From Arthrobacter sp. zg-Y20 (GTDB lineage Bacteria; Actinomycetota; Actinomycetes; Actinomycetales; Micrococcaceae), in contig NZ_CP126241.1 in assembly GCF_030142075.1 (NCBI RefSeq), positions 930,001 to 994,000 on the forward strand: a stretch of 64,000 nt of DNA, given 5' to 3'. Shown piece by piece: positions 53,683-62,353 of this stretch. A model generated the notes under the pieces. That model was given only the letters and a program-made list of their open reading frames with translations. It was not told where the DNA came from and searched no databases. The stretch's first letter is position 1. Every line of letters starts with the position of its first letter. Both the position numbers and the translations under genes were made by a program.

Positions 53683-54558
53683 CTACTTCCAAGAATCAGA
53701 CCAAGACACGGTCATACGGGCAGCCTCGTCATACGAAGCCGCATCAAAAGTGAGAGTGTTACTGCCCGGACCAAACACCAACCAACGGCCGCGCATAGTG
53801 CCACGCCGCGACACCCCATTCAGCAGGGCCGTCCGCGCATCCAAATCCACAACCAGCGACTGACCCGGCAACACATCCAAATCAAAGGACAACCACTGCC
53901 CATCCGGCATACGCACAGTCGGGCCCGAAACCGGACCATCAAACCGAACAGTCACAGGAGCCGGCGCAGTACCCGAATTCAGCACATCCACCGACCCAGA
54001 CACCACCGTCGCGTTGATCGTTGACGGCAACGTGTACGGGCGCACACGGCCACCCTGAGTACGCGGCAAAGGCACCGTCAGCGAATAAGCGGGAGCCGGA
54101 CCAGTACCCGAAAGGCGGCGATAATCCGGGGCAATAAGCTGGATGTTGAACGTAGCCTCACCGCCACCACGCCACACAACAAGCGGATCCTCCTCAAGGC
54201 GCACCATCGCATAACGCGACAGGCTGCCCTCAGTGACCACCAAAGGGAACAAGTCATTGATCGACAGGCCGCCAATAAACGCCTCGAACGCGTCCCGCAC
54301 CGCCAAAGGATCGTCACCAAACAGTGACCCCTCCAGCACCAGGACACGCGGCGAATAATAGGCCCGGTCCGCCCAACCGCCATGCTGATACGACCGCTGC
54401 GTAACCGTGCCCCTCGAAGACGGCGGATCCCACCAACCCTTCAAGTCCGAAAACACGCCCGCCACAGGGGCAGACTCAGCAGCCTGCCCCTGCAACACCA
54501 TGCCCGGAAGCGTCACACTGAACCGTGGGCGGTCCGTCGTCCATGCAATATCAACCAT
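53683..54558 (-). CDS. Distal tail protein (Dit-like)
   Basis: 291 residues. Beta-rich; early WWDPPSSRGTVTQRSYQHGGW and LVLEGSLFGDDPLAVRDAFEAFIGGL match the N-terminal domain of siphovirus distal tail proteins, and the C-terminal half (LLNGVSRRGTMRGRWLVFGPGSNTLTF) the second beta domain. It forms the hexameric hub joining tube and tip. Its stop overlaps... the tape-measure gene begins upstream and the two share one base at 54558. Confidence 0.82.
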   Translation of the reverse strand: MVDIAWTTDRPRFSVTLPGMVLQGQAAESAPVAGVFSDLKGWWDPPSSRGTVTQRSYQHGGWADRAYYSPRVLVLEGSLFGDDPLAVRDAFEAFIGGLSINDLFPLVVTEGSLSRYAMVRLEEDPLVVWRGGGEATFNIQLIAPDYRRLSGTGPAPAYSLTVPLPRTQGGRVRPYTLPSTINATVVSGSVDVLNSGTAPAPVTVRFDGPVSGPTVRMPDGQWLSFDLDVLPGQSLVVDLDARTALLNGVSRRGTMRGRWLVFGPGSNTLTFDAASYDEAARMTVSWSDSWK

Positions 54559-57107
54559 CAGACAGCAGCCCCCTGCAGCCGTGCGATATGCACAGCAGTC
54601 GAATACGGATTAGCGGCCTCGTGAACGTTGAAGACCTGCTGGGGCTTATTGCCCATTGCGGAACCGCCAGAGATGTCTGTGCCAACCTCGAAGCGGGGCG
54701 CGGCAGGCACGGTGACAAGGGACGCCATCTGCTTATCGATGGCTGACTCTGTGTCGCCGATGCCGAGCATGAGCCCTTCGCCGATGTTGCCGCCGAACTC
54801 GCGGAACACGCGGGACGGGGAATGGATGCCAAGCGCTGTCTTGAATGGGCCTACAATCCAACCCGGGAGCAGGTCGAGGAAGAAGCTTCCAATTGAACCC
54901 GCCAACGACTTGATGCCATCCATGAGGCCCTGCACGACGTTCTTGCCCGCATCCCACAACCACTGACCAGCACCCGAAACCGCACCCAACACCTTGTCCT
55001 TGATGGACGAAACGAGGTTCACAACGTTGCCGATGCCGCCCGATATTGCGCCCGTAATTCCGCCCCAAATACCGGAGAGAAAACCAAGGATGCCGTTCCA
55101 TACCGAAGACCAAAGGGACGCCACCACATTCAAGTAGGCGCCAATGACCGAACCGATGATCTGCATGGCCCCGGACACCACCGATGTGATGGCATTCCAA
55201 ACGCCGGACAGGATGTTCTTGATGCCGTCCCACACCTGCGACCAATTGCCAGAGATGATGCCTGTGACCACCTGAATGATGCCCTGCACGATCTGCATAG
55301 CCGCCGTAATCACCGACGCGATCACACCGAACACCGTCACGACCACCGGCAGCAGTGCCTGAATGATCGGAATCAGCAGGCCCGCAATGATGGTTATCAG
55401 TGGGGCAATGGCAGTAACCAGAGCCGTGAAGATGGTGATGATCGGAGGCATGACCGACTGCACCAACTGGATCAGAATCGGGGCGAGAGAGCTGACCAGC
55501 GACATGACCAAAGGCATCACGGCGGCAAGAACCCCCATGATGACCGGCACTAGCGTCGTCATTGCACCGCTCAAGGCCGCCACCAACTGCACAATGGTCG
55601 GCATGATCGCGACGAAAACACCCGACAACGTCTCCACCAGCATCCCAATCAGCGGGATCACCATCTCCAGCACGCCACCCAGGAGCGGCCCAAGCTGCGC
55701 GACGAGGTCGCCGATAAGCGCACCAACCTGCGGCAGGACCGGCAGCAACGCGTTAAAGATCAGGCCGAACGGGGAGAGCATCGGCAAGACGCTCCCAAGC
55801 TGCGGCCCGAGCGACGAGAATGCCGAACCTAGCGCCGCGCCAATCGGAGCCAGCGCATCCCCTACTGCGTTGAACAGCTCCCTCAGCTTCACGCCCACCT
55901 CAAGGAGCGGGTTGATCTTTTCGCCCAGGCCGGCCGCAAGATCCGGCGGCATGGTGAACCCGTAAGAAATTGTCTCGAAGGCTGTGCCGACCTTGTCTTG
56001 GATCGTCTGGAATGCTGCAGCCGCGCCTTCCGCGTGGCCAGCCAGGACTCCTAGGGCGGACCCGACTGCACCAAAGACGGCTGACCCCAGCGGCTCGAGC
56101 GCCGCCAGCCCGTTGTTCTTGAGTATCTGCCACGACTCCGCAGCGTCCATCGTCTCTTTGCCAAGCCCGATGATGGTGTCACTGCTCGCGCCCGTAGCCT
56201 CAAACAGGTCAGTCATCGACAGGGTGCCCGACTCCATTGCGGCGACGAACTGGTTAGCGCCCTTCGTGCCGAACAACTGCGAGGCAAGGTCCAGCGCGGC
56301 ACCCTTATCGCCCGCGTCAATGAAGCCCTGCAGCTCCTGCGTGGTCCGCTGGAATGCCGCCTGTGGTTCCTCGCCGTCCTTCGCCAAGGTCACGAGGGCC
56401 TTACCTAGGCCGTTCATCACCTGGCCCGTATTCAGGCCCGCCTTGTCCAGCGAACCGGCCAGTGCGGCCGAGTCCTTGAAACTGAATCCGAGGGTCTGCA
56501 GTGCCGGGGCCGCGGACTGGACACTGCCGGCCAGCTCATTCATGCCCACGCCGGTTGCCTGAGACACCTGGAACAGGGAATCCATGGCGCCGACAACGCC
56601 TTCGCCCTCAATCTGAAAAGCCGAGAACGCAGCCGACGTCGCATTAATATCGACGTCCGTGCCAAGGATCCGGCCCGCCTCAAGATACTGCTGAGCAACG
56701 GTATCCAGTGTCCCACCCGTCAACCCAAGACGAGTGTTCAAGTCCGCAACCGTGGAACCCACCGCGGAGAAGTCAGCAGGGATCGACTGGCCCACATGCT
56801 GGGCCACCGCAGTCAGACCCTCAAGCGCCTCACCACTCGCGCCCGTCCCCACCCTGATCGTGTCCGCCACATCATCGAACACAGACCCGACCTCATACAG
56901 GCCCTTGAACGCGGCACCCACACCCGCCACAATCGCGCCCACCGCCGCGAACTTCACAAACGACGAATTGAACAACCCGCCACTCTGAGAACCCGCACTC
57001 TCACCAGCCTTAGCCGCGTCCGGCACCAACTGCGACGCGATCTGCCCCTGAGCGCCCTTCATGGACGGCACCAAACTCACATATGCTGTGGCGATTTCGT
57101 AAGCCAT
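54558..57107 (-). CDS. Tail tape measure protein
   Basis: 849 residues. N-terminal MAYEIATAYVSLVPSMKGAQGQIASQLVPDAAKAGESAGSQ-type start, a TP901-like helical domain (about 60-330, with FAAVGAIVAGVGAAFKGL), a very hydrophobic centre (about 470-640) with many Ile/Val/Leu-Pro segments, and a C-terminal IHSPSRVFREFGGNIGEGLMLGIG motif common in tape measures. It sets tail length; at about 0.15 nm per residue the tail would be near 125 nm, a rough estimate. Preceded by the frameshifted chaperones as usual. Confidence 0.93.
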   Translation of the reverse strand: MAYEIATAYVSLVPSMKGAQGQIASQLVPDAAKAGESAGSQSGGLFNSSFVKFAAVGAIVAGVGAAFKGLYEVGSVFDDVADTIRVGTGASGEALEGLTAVAQHVGQSIPADFSAVGSTVADLNTRLGLTGGTLDTVAQQYLEAGRILGTDVDINATSAAFSAFQIEGEGVVGAMDSLFQVSQATGVGMNELAGSVQSAAPALQTLGFSFKDSAALAGSLDKAGLNTGQVMNGLGKALVTLAKDGEEPQAAFQRTTQELQGFIDAGDKGAALDLASQLFGTKGANQFVAAMESGTLSMTDLFEATGASSDTIIGLGKETMDAAESWQILKNNGLAALEPLGSAVFGAVGSALGVLAGHAEGAAAAFQTIQDKVGTAFETISYGFTMPPDLAAGLGEKINPLLEVGVKLRELFNAVGDALAPIGAALGSAFSSLGPQLGSVLPMLSPFGLIFNALLPVLPQVGALIGDLVAQLGPLLGGVLEMVIPLIGMLVETLSGVFVAIMPTIVQLVAALSGAMTTLVPVIMGVLAAVMPLVMSLVSSLAPILIQLVQSVMPPIITIFTALVTAIAPLITIIAGLLIPIIQALLPVVVTVFGVIASVITAAMQIVQGIIQVVTGIISGNWSQVWDGIKNILSGVWNAITSVVSGAMQIIGSVIGAYLNVVASLWSSVWNGILGFLSGIWGGITGAISGGIGNVVNLVSSIKDKVLGAVSGAGQWLWDAGKNVVQGLMDGIKSLAGSIGSFFLDLLPGWIVGPFKTALGIHSPSRVFREFGGNIGEGLMLGIGDTESAIDKQMASLVTVPAAPRFEVGTDISGGSAMGNKPQQVFNVHEAANPYSTAVHIARLQGAAV

Positions 57108-57124
57108 AAGGGGTCCTCCTGAAC

Positions 57125-57517
57125 CTAAGCGGGCATCACCGCAGCGTCGCCACCAGCCCTCAACGGGGAGCGGGCAGCCAATACCTCAATCGCCCGAGCA
57201 GGCGAGAGTTTCGTCTTACCGAACCGCTTCTTCTCAACATCCTTGAACGGACGCGGATACGGCTTCGGATTCTTGCCTTTGCCAGCCTTCGACTTGTGCT
57301 GCAAGTCGTACAAATCCAACGTCGCCAAATACTCCCGCGACGCCGGGTAATCCCACTCAGCAACAGCAGCAGCCAAATGGTTCGCCGGATCCTTCATCAA
57401 TTCCTGCACCAACAGGTACGCGTGCCGCCACGAGACGGCCCCTCCGAAATCGCGTATATCAAGACCAAGGACCCGCCGGCAATCAAACACCAACGGGCCC
57501 TCGAACTTGTCGATCAC
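57125..57517 (-). CDS. Tail assembly chaperone, downstream part made by -1 frameshift
   Basis: Reads MIDKFEGPLVFDCRR... from a GTG at 57517, but the frame stays open back to the slippery site at 57535-57541 and matches the classic G-T chaperone arrangement, so it is most likely the T part of a fusion with 57532-57858. Rich in Lys/Arg (KSKAGKGKNPKPYPRPFKDVEKKRFGK), as is normal for the T part, which contacts the tape measure. Independent initiation is less likely: no good ribosome-binding site. Confidence 0.8.
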   Translation of the reverse strand: MIDKFEGPLVFDCRRVLGLDIRDFGGAVSWRHAYLLVQELMKDPANHLAAAVAEWDYPASREYLATLDLYDLQHKSKAGKGKNPKPYPRPFKDVEKKRFGKTKLSPARAIEVLAARSPLRAGGDAAVMPA

Positions 57518-57531
57518 GCGGAGGAGCCAGA

Positions 57532-57858
57532 TTATTCCCCCAGGGACGCCCCATCAGCAGGCTTGAAACTCAGCCAACGGAACACGATCGGCATCATGTC
57601 CGGGGACGGCATCGAATACAGCACCTCACGCGCCTCATCAGCGTCATCGCCGAGGGCATCCAGCAGCAGGAACGCAAGCCGAAGCTGGCCAAGGTCGCCG
57701 TCAATCACGGACTGCCGGGTCTGCCGGCCGGTAATGCAGTGCGCCACCGTCGACGCGGGCGGCAATTCAAACGACTCGCCGTCGTGCTCGAAGGTGAAGT
57801 TCTCGCCCTCGTCGGCCTTCTTCGCAAGGCGGTCCTGGGGCTTACGGGGTGCTGCCAT
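57532..57858 (-). CDS. Tail assembly chaperone, upstream part
   Basis: 108 residues from ATG at 57858 with AGGAGA 7 nt upstream. Acidic, helical: KADEGENFTFEHDGESFELPPASTVAHCITG then LRLAFLLLDALGDDADEAREVLYSMPSPDMMPIVFRWL. It ends in LGE followed by TAA within the slippery stretch, so a share of ribosomes should shift to give the longer protein. Position between major tail protein and tape measure is diagnostic. Confidence 0.85.
   Translation of the reverse strand: MAAPRKPQDRLAKKADEGENFTFEHDGESFELPPASTVAHCITGRQTRQSVIDGDLGQLRLAFLLLDALGDDADEAREVLYSMPSPDMMPIVFRWLSFKPADGASLGE
57535..57541 (-). other. Slippery sequence GGGGGAA for -1 frameshifting
   Basis: On the minus strand CTG-GGG-GAA-TAA; a -1 shift on GGGGGAA reads GGA-ATA-ATC-TGG-CTC-CTC-CGC-GTG and runs into the downstream chaperone frame without a stop. 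The 0-frame stop is the next codon. Confidence 0.75.
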
Positions 57859-57901
57859 GATGTGTCTCCTACAAGTCAAATAAGCGGGGAGCGGGGTGGA
57901 A

Positions 57902-57940
57902 CCCTTGGCTGGCCTGCCCGCTCAACAGGCCAGCCAAGGG
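57902..57940 (-). terminator. Terminator-like hairpin after the major tail gene
   Basis: Perfect 15-bp stem (57902-57916 with 57926-57940), 9-nt loop, 13 bp after the major tail protein stop. Likely lets the tube protein be made in excess over the genes beyond. Confidence 0.8.
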
Positions 57941-57953
57941 AGATATGGGTGGG

Positions 57954-58505
57954 TTACGCAGCAGCCTCAGCGAGGGAGGAGTACCACTTCTTCGCGGCAC
58001 CGGTGCGGCCGTCGAAGTTGGAGTCGTATGCAGTGACGGTGACCTCGTAGCCGATGGCCTCGCCGTTCGCGTACACCTGATCGCCAACCTCAGTGACCTG
58101 ACCGGACTTGATGTAGGTGCGGATGAAGTCGTCATCATCAATGACGTCCACAACGAACTGCCGGCGCCCACCAGTCGAGGAAGGGTTGATGACGATCGAA
58201 CCGTCAGCCTCAACCGTGCCGCCGTAGTAGAGCTCGATGTTCTCCCGCTTCGTTTCCAGCAGGACGAACGACAGGGTGAACGAACCCTCAGTCACGACCT
58301 CACGCACGGTCGCGCCGTGCTGCCAGGCCTTGATCTTCTCGGACGAACGGTCACGCGTTTCCGTGACACCACCATCGCCCACATAGCCAAGATCCACGCC
58401 GCCCACAACGGTGCCACTCGCACCATCCGGGCCCTCTACGTCGATCGGGAGTGTGTACACGGCGCCGGTGACGGCCACCCGCACGTTATCTGAATTAAGC
58501 GCCAT
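57954..58505 (-). CDS. Major tail (tube) protein
   Basis: 183 residues. Starts MALNSDNVRVAVTGAVYTLP, with beta-rich tube-protein features (DLGYVGDGGVTETRDRSSEKIKAWQHGATVREVVTEGSFTLSFVLLETK) and VTVTAYDSNFDG near the end, the pattern of gpV/Phi-C31-like major tail proteins in actinobacteriophages. Forms the stacked hexameric rings of the tail tube. Followed by a strong hairpin. Confidence 0.9.
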   Translation of the reverse strand: MALNSDNVRVAVTGAVYTLPIDVEGPDGASGTVVGGVDLGYVGDGGVTETRDRSSEKIKAWQHGATVREVVTEGSFTLSFVLLETKRENIELYYGGTVEADGSIVINPSSTGGRRQFVVDVIDDDDFIRTYIKSGQVTEVGDQVYANGEAIGYEVTVTAYDSNFDGRTGAAKKWYSSLAEAAA

Positions 58506-58578
58506 AACGGCCCCTCATTTCCTCATAGGTGTATGACGGCGAGGCCGTCGTGAAAGTAGAGCGGGAAAGCAAGAGGGG

Positions 58579-58980
58579 CTACACGCGGTAGCCCCTCAGA
58601 TGGATTCGGATGTTCTGCCGGTAGCGCGGCACTTTGGCATTCGGATCCGGCACGTACGCCGGCCGGCCCATCTGCTCGACCTTGTAGCAGCGGATGCCAT
58701 CGACCTTCTGGCCAACAACGCCAGCCATCAGGGCGCGGACGCGGGCCATAAGCCGCTCCGCTTTGGGGTCCGTCGAATCCCAGCACTCGACCATCAGTTG
58801 GCCGGCATCTGAGACGAGGGTCTGTTGGTCACCGCCCGCGTTCTGGAAGGTAACGAACCGTTTAGGCCGGGGATCAGGAACCTCACCCATGACTGGCACG
58901 GCGAACTCCCCGACCATGAGTGGGGTCAAATACTTGATCGCCCACACGGCCGGATTGGGGAACTCAATAACCTCAGCCAC
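58579..58980 (-). CDS. Tail terminator protein
   Basis: 133 residues from GTG at 58980, 8 bp before the stop of the preceding gene. Pattern of actinophage tail terminators: VAEVIEFPNPAVWAIKYLTPLM, VPDPRPKRFVTFQNAGGDQQTLVSDAGQLMVECWDSTDPKAERLMARVRALM. Caps the tail tube and joins it to the connector. Located just before the major tail gene, as expected. Confidence 0.82.
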   Translation of the reverse strand: MAEVIEFPNPAVWAIKYLTPLMVGEFAVPVMGEVPDPRPKRFVTFQNAGGDQQTLVSDAGQLMVECWDSTDPKAERLMARVRALMAGVVGQKVDGIRCYKVEQMGRPAYVPDPNAKVPRYRQNIRIHLRGYRV

Positions 58981-59224
58981 CCGCAGCCCCAATCGCCCGA
59001 GACAACGTGCCGTTCTCGGCTTCCTCACGACGCGCCTCAGATGTGGCTGTCGCTACGGAGCCGCGGATACGGTTCGGCCCGACCTTCACATCTCCCTCGT
59101 ACCCTTCACCCGCGGCGCTCTCCACCCTCTGAACCCGCGAAGTGATGTCAGCTTGGACCTCAGGACCAGTCAGGATTGCCCGGAACATTGCACTGTTGTA
59201 TTCAATCCGCGGCTTATCAGCCAT
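58973..59224 (-). CDS. Small connector/tail-completion protein (HK97 gp10-like)
   Basis: 83 residues from ATG at 59224, overlapping the stopper gene by 8 bp. Helical with a basic middle: IEYNSAMFRAILTGPEVQADITSRVQRVESAAGEGYEGDVKVGPNRIRG. Size, composition and position match gp10-like tail-component proteins at the neck. Exact role uncertain. Confidence 0.7.
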   Translation of the reverse strand: MADKPRIEYNSAMFRAILTGPEVQADITSRVQRVESAAGEGYEGDVKVGPNRIRGSVATATSEARREEAENGTLSRAIGAAGG

Positions 59225-59561
59225 CGAACCTCCCCAACTTGATGACGACGCCAAAGGTGTCGCCTGTAAAAGGGTTGGTCCACTCACGACCAGGGCCGAT
59301 AGCGTCTAGGGGTTCGGCCTCACCCGGGACACGGACACGATCGTCCTTGCCGACCTTCGTCCCGGGCGGCGCGTAGACGGTGTACTGCACCGAAGACCCC
59401 TCCCGGCTTGGCTCAAACGGTTCAACAACATCGCCAGGAGCGACAGCGCAGAACTCGACCGGGTCAGGCGCAGACCATGTGCCCTCGGACTTATACCCAT
59501 CAACCATCTCGCCGGGGACCCGCCGCAACACATACACCGTCACGCCCCCGCGGAACCTCAT
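59217..59561 (-). CDS. Head-tail stopper (head closure) protein
   Basis: 114 residues. Beta-rich: RGGVTVYVLRRVPGEMVDGYKSEGTW, then VYAPPGTKVGKDDRVRVPGEAEPLDAIGPGREWTNPFTGDTFGVVIKL, the typical stopper motif of actinophage neck proteins. Overlaps both neighbours by 4-8 bp. Confidence 0.8.
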   Translation of the reverse strand: MRFRGGVTVYVLRRVPGEMVDGYKSEGTWSAPDPVEFCAVAPGDVVEPFEPSREGSSVQYTVYAPPGTKVGKDDRVRVPGEAEPLDAIGPGREWTNPFTGDTFGVVIKLGRFDG

Positions 59562-60034
59562 AGACCATCCCGCTCATAGATCGGTTCGCCAGCAATATCG
59601 GCCCCACAAGAGCAGTAGCGAGCACCAAAATTCAGGTTGCACCAAGGCACGTGCGAAGAGCACGGGGCGCCGCCAACGGGCACCCCAAACGCACGCACAG
59701 CGCCCGCACCCAACGCAGTTTGCTCCTGTTTCGTCAGATAGAAATCGCCGTTCGGGTTGACCGGCTTCACCAGCTGCGAGAACGGCCCAGCGGTCTGCTG
59801 GATCGACTCCATCCCGGCGTCTTGGACGGGCATAGCCCGCCGCACCACGGCGCACACGACACGGCGACGGGTCGCCTCCGTGGCGTTCGCGGCAGTCGGC
59901 ACCGTATCCAGGATGAACTGTGAGGCGTCTTCGAGGAGGACCATGGCATGCGCCTCAGCCCCGGTGGGGAAGTCCGGCCAACGTGCTTTCAAGTCGTCCA
60001 CGTTTGCGAACGGGAACGGTGTTACGTCAGCCAT
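59558..60034 (-). CDS. Head-tail adaptor protein with an unusual cysteine-rich C-terminus
   Basis: 158 residues from ATG at 60034, with AGGAGG 4 nt upstream. The first about 125 residues are a helical gp6/gp15-like adaptor (VDDLKARWPDFPTGAEAHAMVLLEDASQFILDTVP, then NGDFYLTKQEQ). The last about 35 residues hold four cysteines and a histidine (PCSSHVPWCNLN ... YCSCGADI), which look like a small zinc site rarely seen in this family. Joins portal to the stopper in the neck. Confidence 0.78.
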   Translation of the reverse strand: MADVTPFPFANVDDLKARWPDFPTGAEAHAMVLLEDASQFILDTVPTAANATEATRRRVVCAVVRRAMPVQDAGMESIQQTAGPFSQLVKPVNPNGDFYLTKQEQTALGAGAVRAFGVPVGGAPCSSHVPWCNLNFGARYCSCGADIAGEPIYERDGL

Positions 60035-60042
60035 CAGACCTC

Positions 60043-60195
60043 CTAGGTGTTCTTGCGGCGGGGCTTTGGCTTCGTCTGCGGTTTCTGCGGCGCAGCCTTG
60101 CCGGCAGCTGGGGCCCATTCGGACCCCAGCTGCGCGGCAGTAACTTCATCCACGTTCACCACGACGCCGGTCACGGAGTTGGTGAACCGCGGCAT
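60043..60195 (-). CDS. 50-residue prophage protein between capsid and adaptor genes
   Basis: ATG at 60195 overlaps the capsid stop (TAATG); 50 codons ending TAG at 60043, where the stop overlaps the AGGAGG of the next gene. Sequence begins MPRFTNSVTGVVVNVDEVTA and ends in a basic Lys/Pro/Arg tail. Similar short proteins (Lys-rich, about 40-70 residues) follow the capsid gene in many actinophages, perhaps as a decoration or connector peptide. Confidence 0.75.
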   Translation of the reverse strand: MPRFTNSVTGVVVNVDEVTAAQLGSEWAPAAGKAAPQKPQTKPKPRRKNT

Positions 60196-61118
60196 TAGGC
60201 TGCAGCGTTCTCGATGACGGCGAACCGATCCTCGAATGCGTACCAGCCGTACACGACTTCGAGGCGGAGCGCGATCTGGTTGTTGCGCTTGAGGTCGCCC
60301 TGGCCGTCCGGGTCGCCGAAACGGATCAGCTCAACGGGCAGTTCACGCTGCACGCCCCAGCGGATACCGTTCTGGAAGTCGCCCACGATGGCACGGATGC
60401 CGGTGTCAGCAGCTTCCGGGGTGCCGGAAACCGTGTTTCCCTGAGCCGCGTTGATGCCGAGGATCGACGTCACGTCAGTGCCGAAGCCGAGGTTCGGGTA
60501 ACGCTGAGTGCCCGAGGGCGACCCGTCAGCGTTCTTCGTCTGCAGGTTCGCCAGCGACCACGCGAACTTCGGGTCGATGGCAACACCATTGACGCCCCAG
60601 GAGGTGTCCTGGTTCAGCAGCAGGCCGACCGCAGCACGGAGGTCCGCGTCAGCCTCAGCAGCGCCAAGCTCAACACGCTTCGAGGTCTTGGTGACGTAGT
60701 TGTCCCACGAGGTGATGACCTGGCCGGTAAGCGGGTTGATGCGGTGATACATGCCAAGGTCGAGGCCGCGGGAAAGCGCGGTCCGGCCGGCGGCGGCAAG
60801 ATCGGACAGAATCGACAGCTGGTAGTCCTCAGAAGCCCACTGGACTTCCTCGTTGAACCGCATGGTGACCTGAGCCTTGCGGGGCTTGGACTTCACCGCA
60901 CTGTATCCGCCGGTGGTGGAGGACTTCTGGGCGCCCTCCTCAACGAACTCCGCCTTCGGGAACTCGTTGAAGATGATGTACTCAGTCTCACCGAACCGCT
61001 GCGGCTCAGCGCCGGACAGCTTGGCAACGGTGGACTCGGAACGTGCTTCCTGGATCATGCTGTCCGCGATGTTGCGGGGCAGCATGACCTTAGCTTCGGA
61101 TGTACCGAAAACAGCCAT
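60195..61118 (-). CDS. Major capsid protein (HK97 fold)
   Basis: 307 residues. HK97-type: N-terminal PRNIADSMIQEARSESTVAKLSGAEPQRFGET, P-domain and E-loop region (EFPKAEFVEEGAQKSSTTGGYSAVKSKPRKAQVTMRFNEEVQWASEDYQ), A-domain GDFQNGIRWGVQRELPVELIRFGDPDGQGDLKRNNQIALRLEV and terminal YGWYAFEDRFAVIENAAA. No long scaffold-like delta domain, consistent with the separate scaffold gene upstream. Confidence 0.92.
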   Translation of the reverse strand: MAVFGTSEAKVMLPRNIADSMIQEARSESTVAKLSGAEPQRFGETEYIIFNEFPKAEFVEEGAQKSSTTGGYSAVKSKPRKAQVTMRFNEEVQWASEDYQLSILSDLAAAGRTALSRGLDLGMYHRINPLTGQVITSWDNYVTKTSKRVELGAAEADADLRAAVGLLLNQDTSWGVNGVAIDPKFAWSLANLQTKNADGSPSGTQRYPNLGFGTDVTSILGINAAQGNTVSGTPEAADTGIRAIVGDFQNGIRWGVQRELPVELIRFGDPDGQGDLKRNNQIALRLEVVYGWYAFEDRFAVIENAAA

Positions 61119-61133
61119 GGTCTAACCTTTCGT

Positions 61134-61571
61134 TTAGTCTGAACCGAACAGCTTGCGGGCGAACTCAGCGTTCGGGCTGTCCGGGATTCTTTGCGGTGCT
61201 TTTTCCTGCCCCGGAATAATTGGGCCGGAAGGTTTGATGAGCTTGGCGAGGTCAGCAGCGTGCGCTTCCAACTCGTCGCGGGTGTTACCGCGAAGGGCGG
61301 AGGCAGGCACGCCAGACTTCTCAGCGACGTCGGAAAGGATCTCAGCCCGTTCCTTCTCCGCTTCGAAATCCTGGACCTTCTTGGAAAGCTCACCCACCCG
61401 TGTTTCCACGGTGGTGTACTTGCCAGTCAGTTCGTCCAGGGCGCCCTTGTTCTCCTTAGCCCTGCCCTCCCATTTGCGTGCTTCGGCCTTCCAATCAATC
61501 TCCTGTGCAGGAGCTTCCGGGGCCGGAGACTGCGCCTGTTCGGGCGTGACTTCAGTAGGTGCTTCACTCAT
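61134..61571 (-). CDS. Capsid scaffolding protein
   Basis: 145 residues. Acidic, Pro/Ala-rich start, central coiled coil (WEGRAKENKGALDELTGKYTTVETRVGELSKKVQDFEAEKERAEIL, about 34-80) and a short basic/hydrophobic C-terminus (NAEFARKLFG), the layout of siphovirus scaffolds. Lies 15 bp before the capsid gene on the minus strand. Confidence 0.88.
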   Translation of the reverse strand: MSEAPTEVTPEQAQSPAPEAPAQEIDWKAEARKWEGRAKENKGALDELTGKYTTVETRVGELSKKVQDFEAEKERAEILSDVAEKSGVPASALRGNTRDELEAHAADLAKLIKPSGPIIPGQEKAPQRIPDSPNAEFARKLFGSD

Positions 61572-61621
61572 CGGTTATTCCTCCCGTGCGGGATAAGACA
61601 GCCCCGTGCGGGGCTGGTGGT

Positions 61622-62353
61622 CTAATGGGTATGGACCCCGTCAGTAACGAGGTCAGGATTTTGCCGGCGCATGGCCGCGCTTATGTCGCGTATATCGCCG
61701 GACTGTGCTTCGTCGCGGGCCGAGGTGTACATCTCGTAGTAGCTATCCGGCAAGTACCCCTCTGGGTATTCATCGCCGGGCCCCATACGCACCGGCATGC
61801 AGTAGCAATCGCCGTGGTAGGAATCCCCGTCGCCGCCCGCAGATTCCTCGGACAGGTACACCGCATCCCGGGAAGCCAGGATGAGGCAGAACGAACAGGT
61901 GTTAGGGCCAGTGGGAACACGCGCCCAACGGACACCCTCCCGCGAAGCGTTCCGCACAATAGTGTCTCGCCCCGGTTGCTTCACGTACTTATCCACCGAG
62001 GTAAGCAGCGGGCCAAGAATTGCCTCCGGAGTGGGCGTCCACAGATGGCCCGCCAAGTACCGAGTCTGGGATGCAACAGCAGCGCCAGGGACCGTCTTCG
62101 CAAGCGAGGTCCTAAACTTTCCGGCCGCGCCGGAAGCTCCCCGCATCTCCTCGTAATAGTCAGCCGCCAACACCGCGGCGACGTCACCATACTGGGTAGT
62201 CAACGCCGGCGTGAACTCCAACAACGCGTCCCTGACCTTGTCCGGCTTACTCAAATCCAAGGAAAGGAAGAACTCCTCCAAAACATCCCGGACACGAGCC
62301 GACAGCTCCTTATTCGCTGAGCGGTACCGCTCCAACGCTGCTCTGTCCACCAT
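61622..62353 (-). CDS. MuF-like minor capsid protein (VG15 type)
   Basis: 243 residues. N-terminal helices then a MuF-like domain with paired cysteines CSFC (about 150) and HGDCYCMPV (about 181-190), the VG15-type zinc-binding pattern; also YHGDCYC. Such proteins help head morphogenesis and may be injected with DNA. Overlaps the portal gene by 44 bp in another frame. Confidence 0.85.
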   Translation of the reverse strand: MVDRAALERYRSANKELSARVRDVLEEFFLSLDLSKPDKVRDALLEFTPALTTQYGDVAAVLAADYYEEMRGASGAAGKFRTSLAKTVPGAAVASQTRYLAGHLWTPTPEAILGPLLTSVDKYVKQPGRDTIVRNASREGVRWARVPTGPNTCSFCLILASRDAVYLSEESAGGDGDSYHGDCYCMPVRMGPGDEYPEGYLPDSYYEMYTSARDEAQSGDIRDISAAMRRQNPDLVTDGVHTH

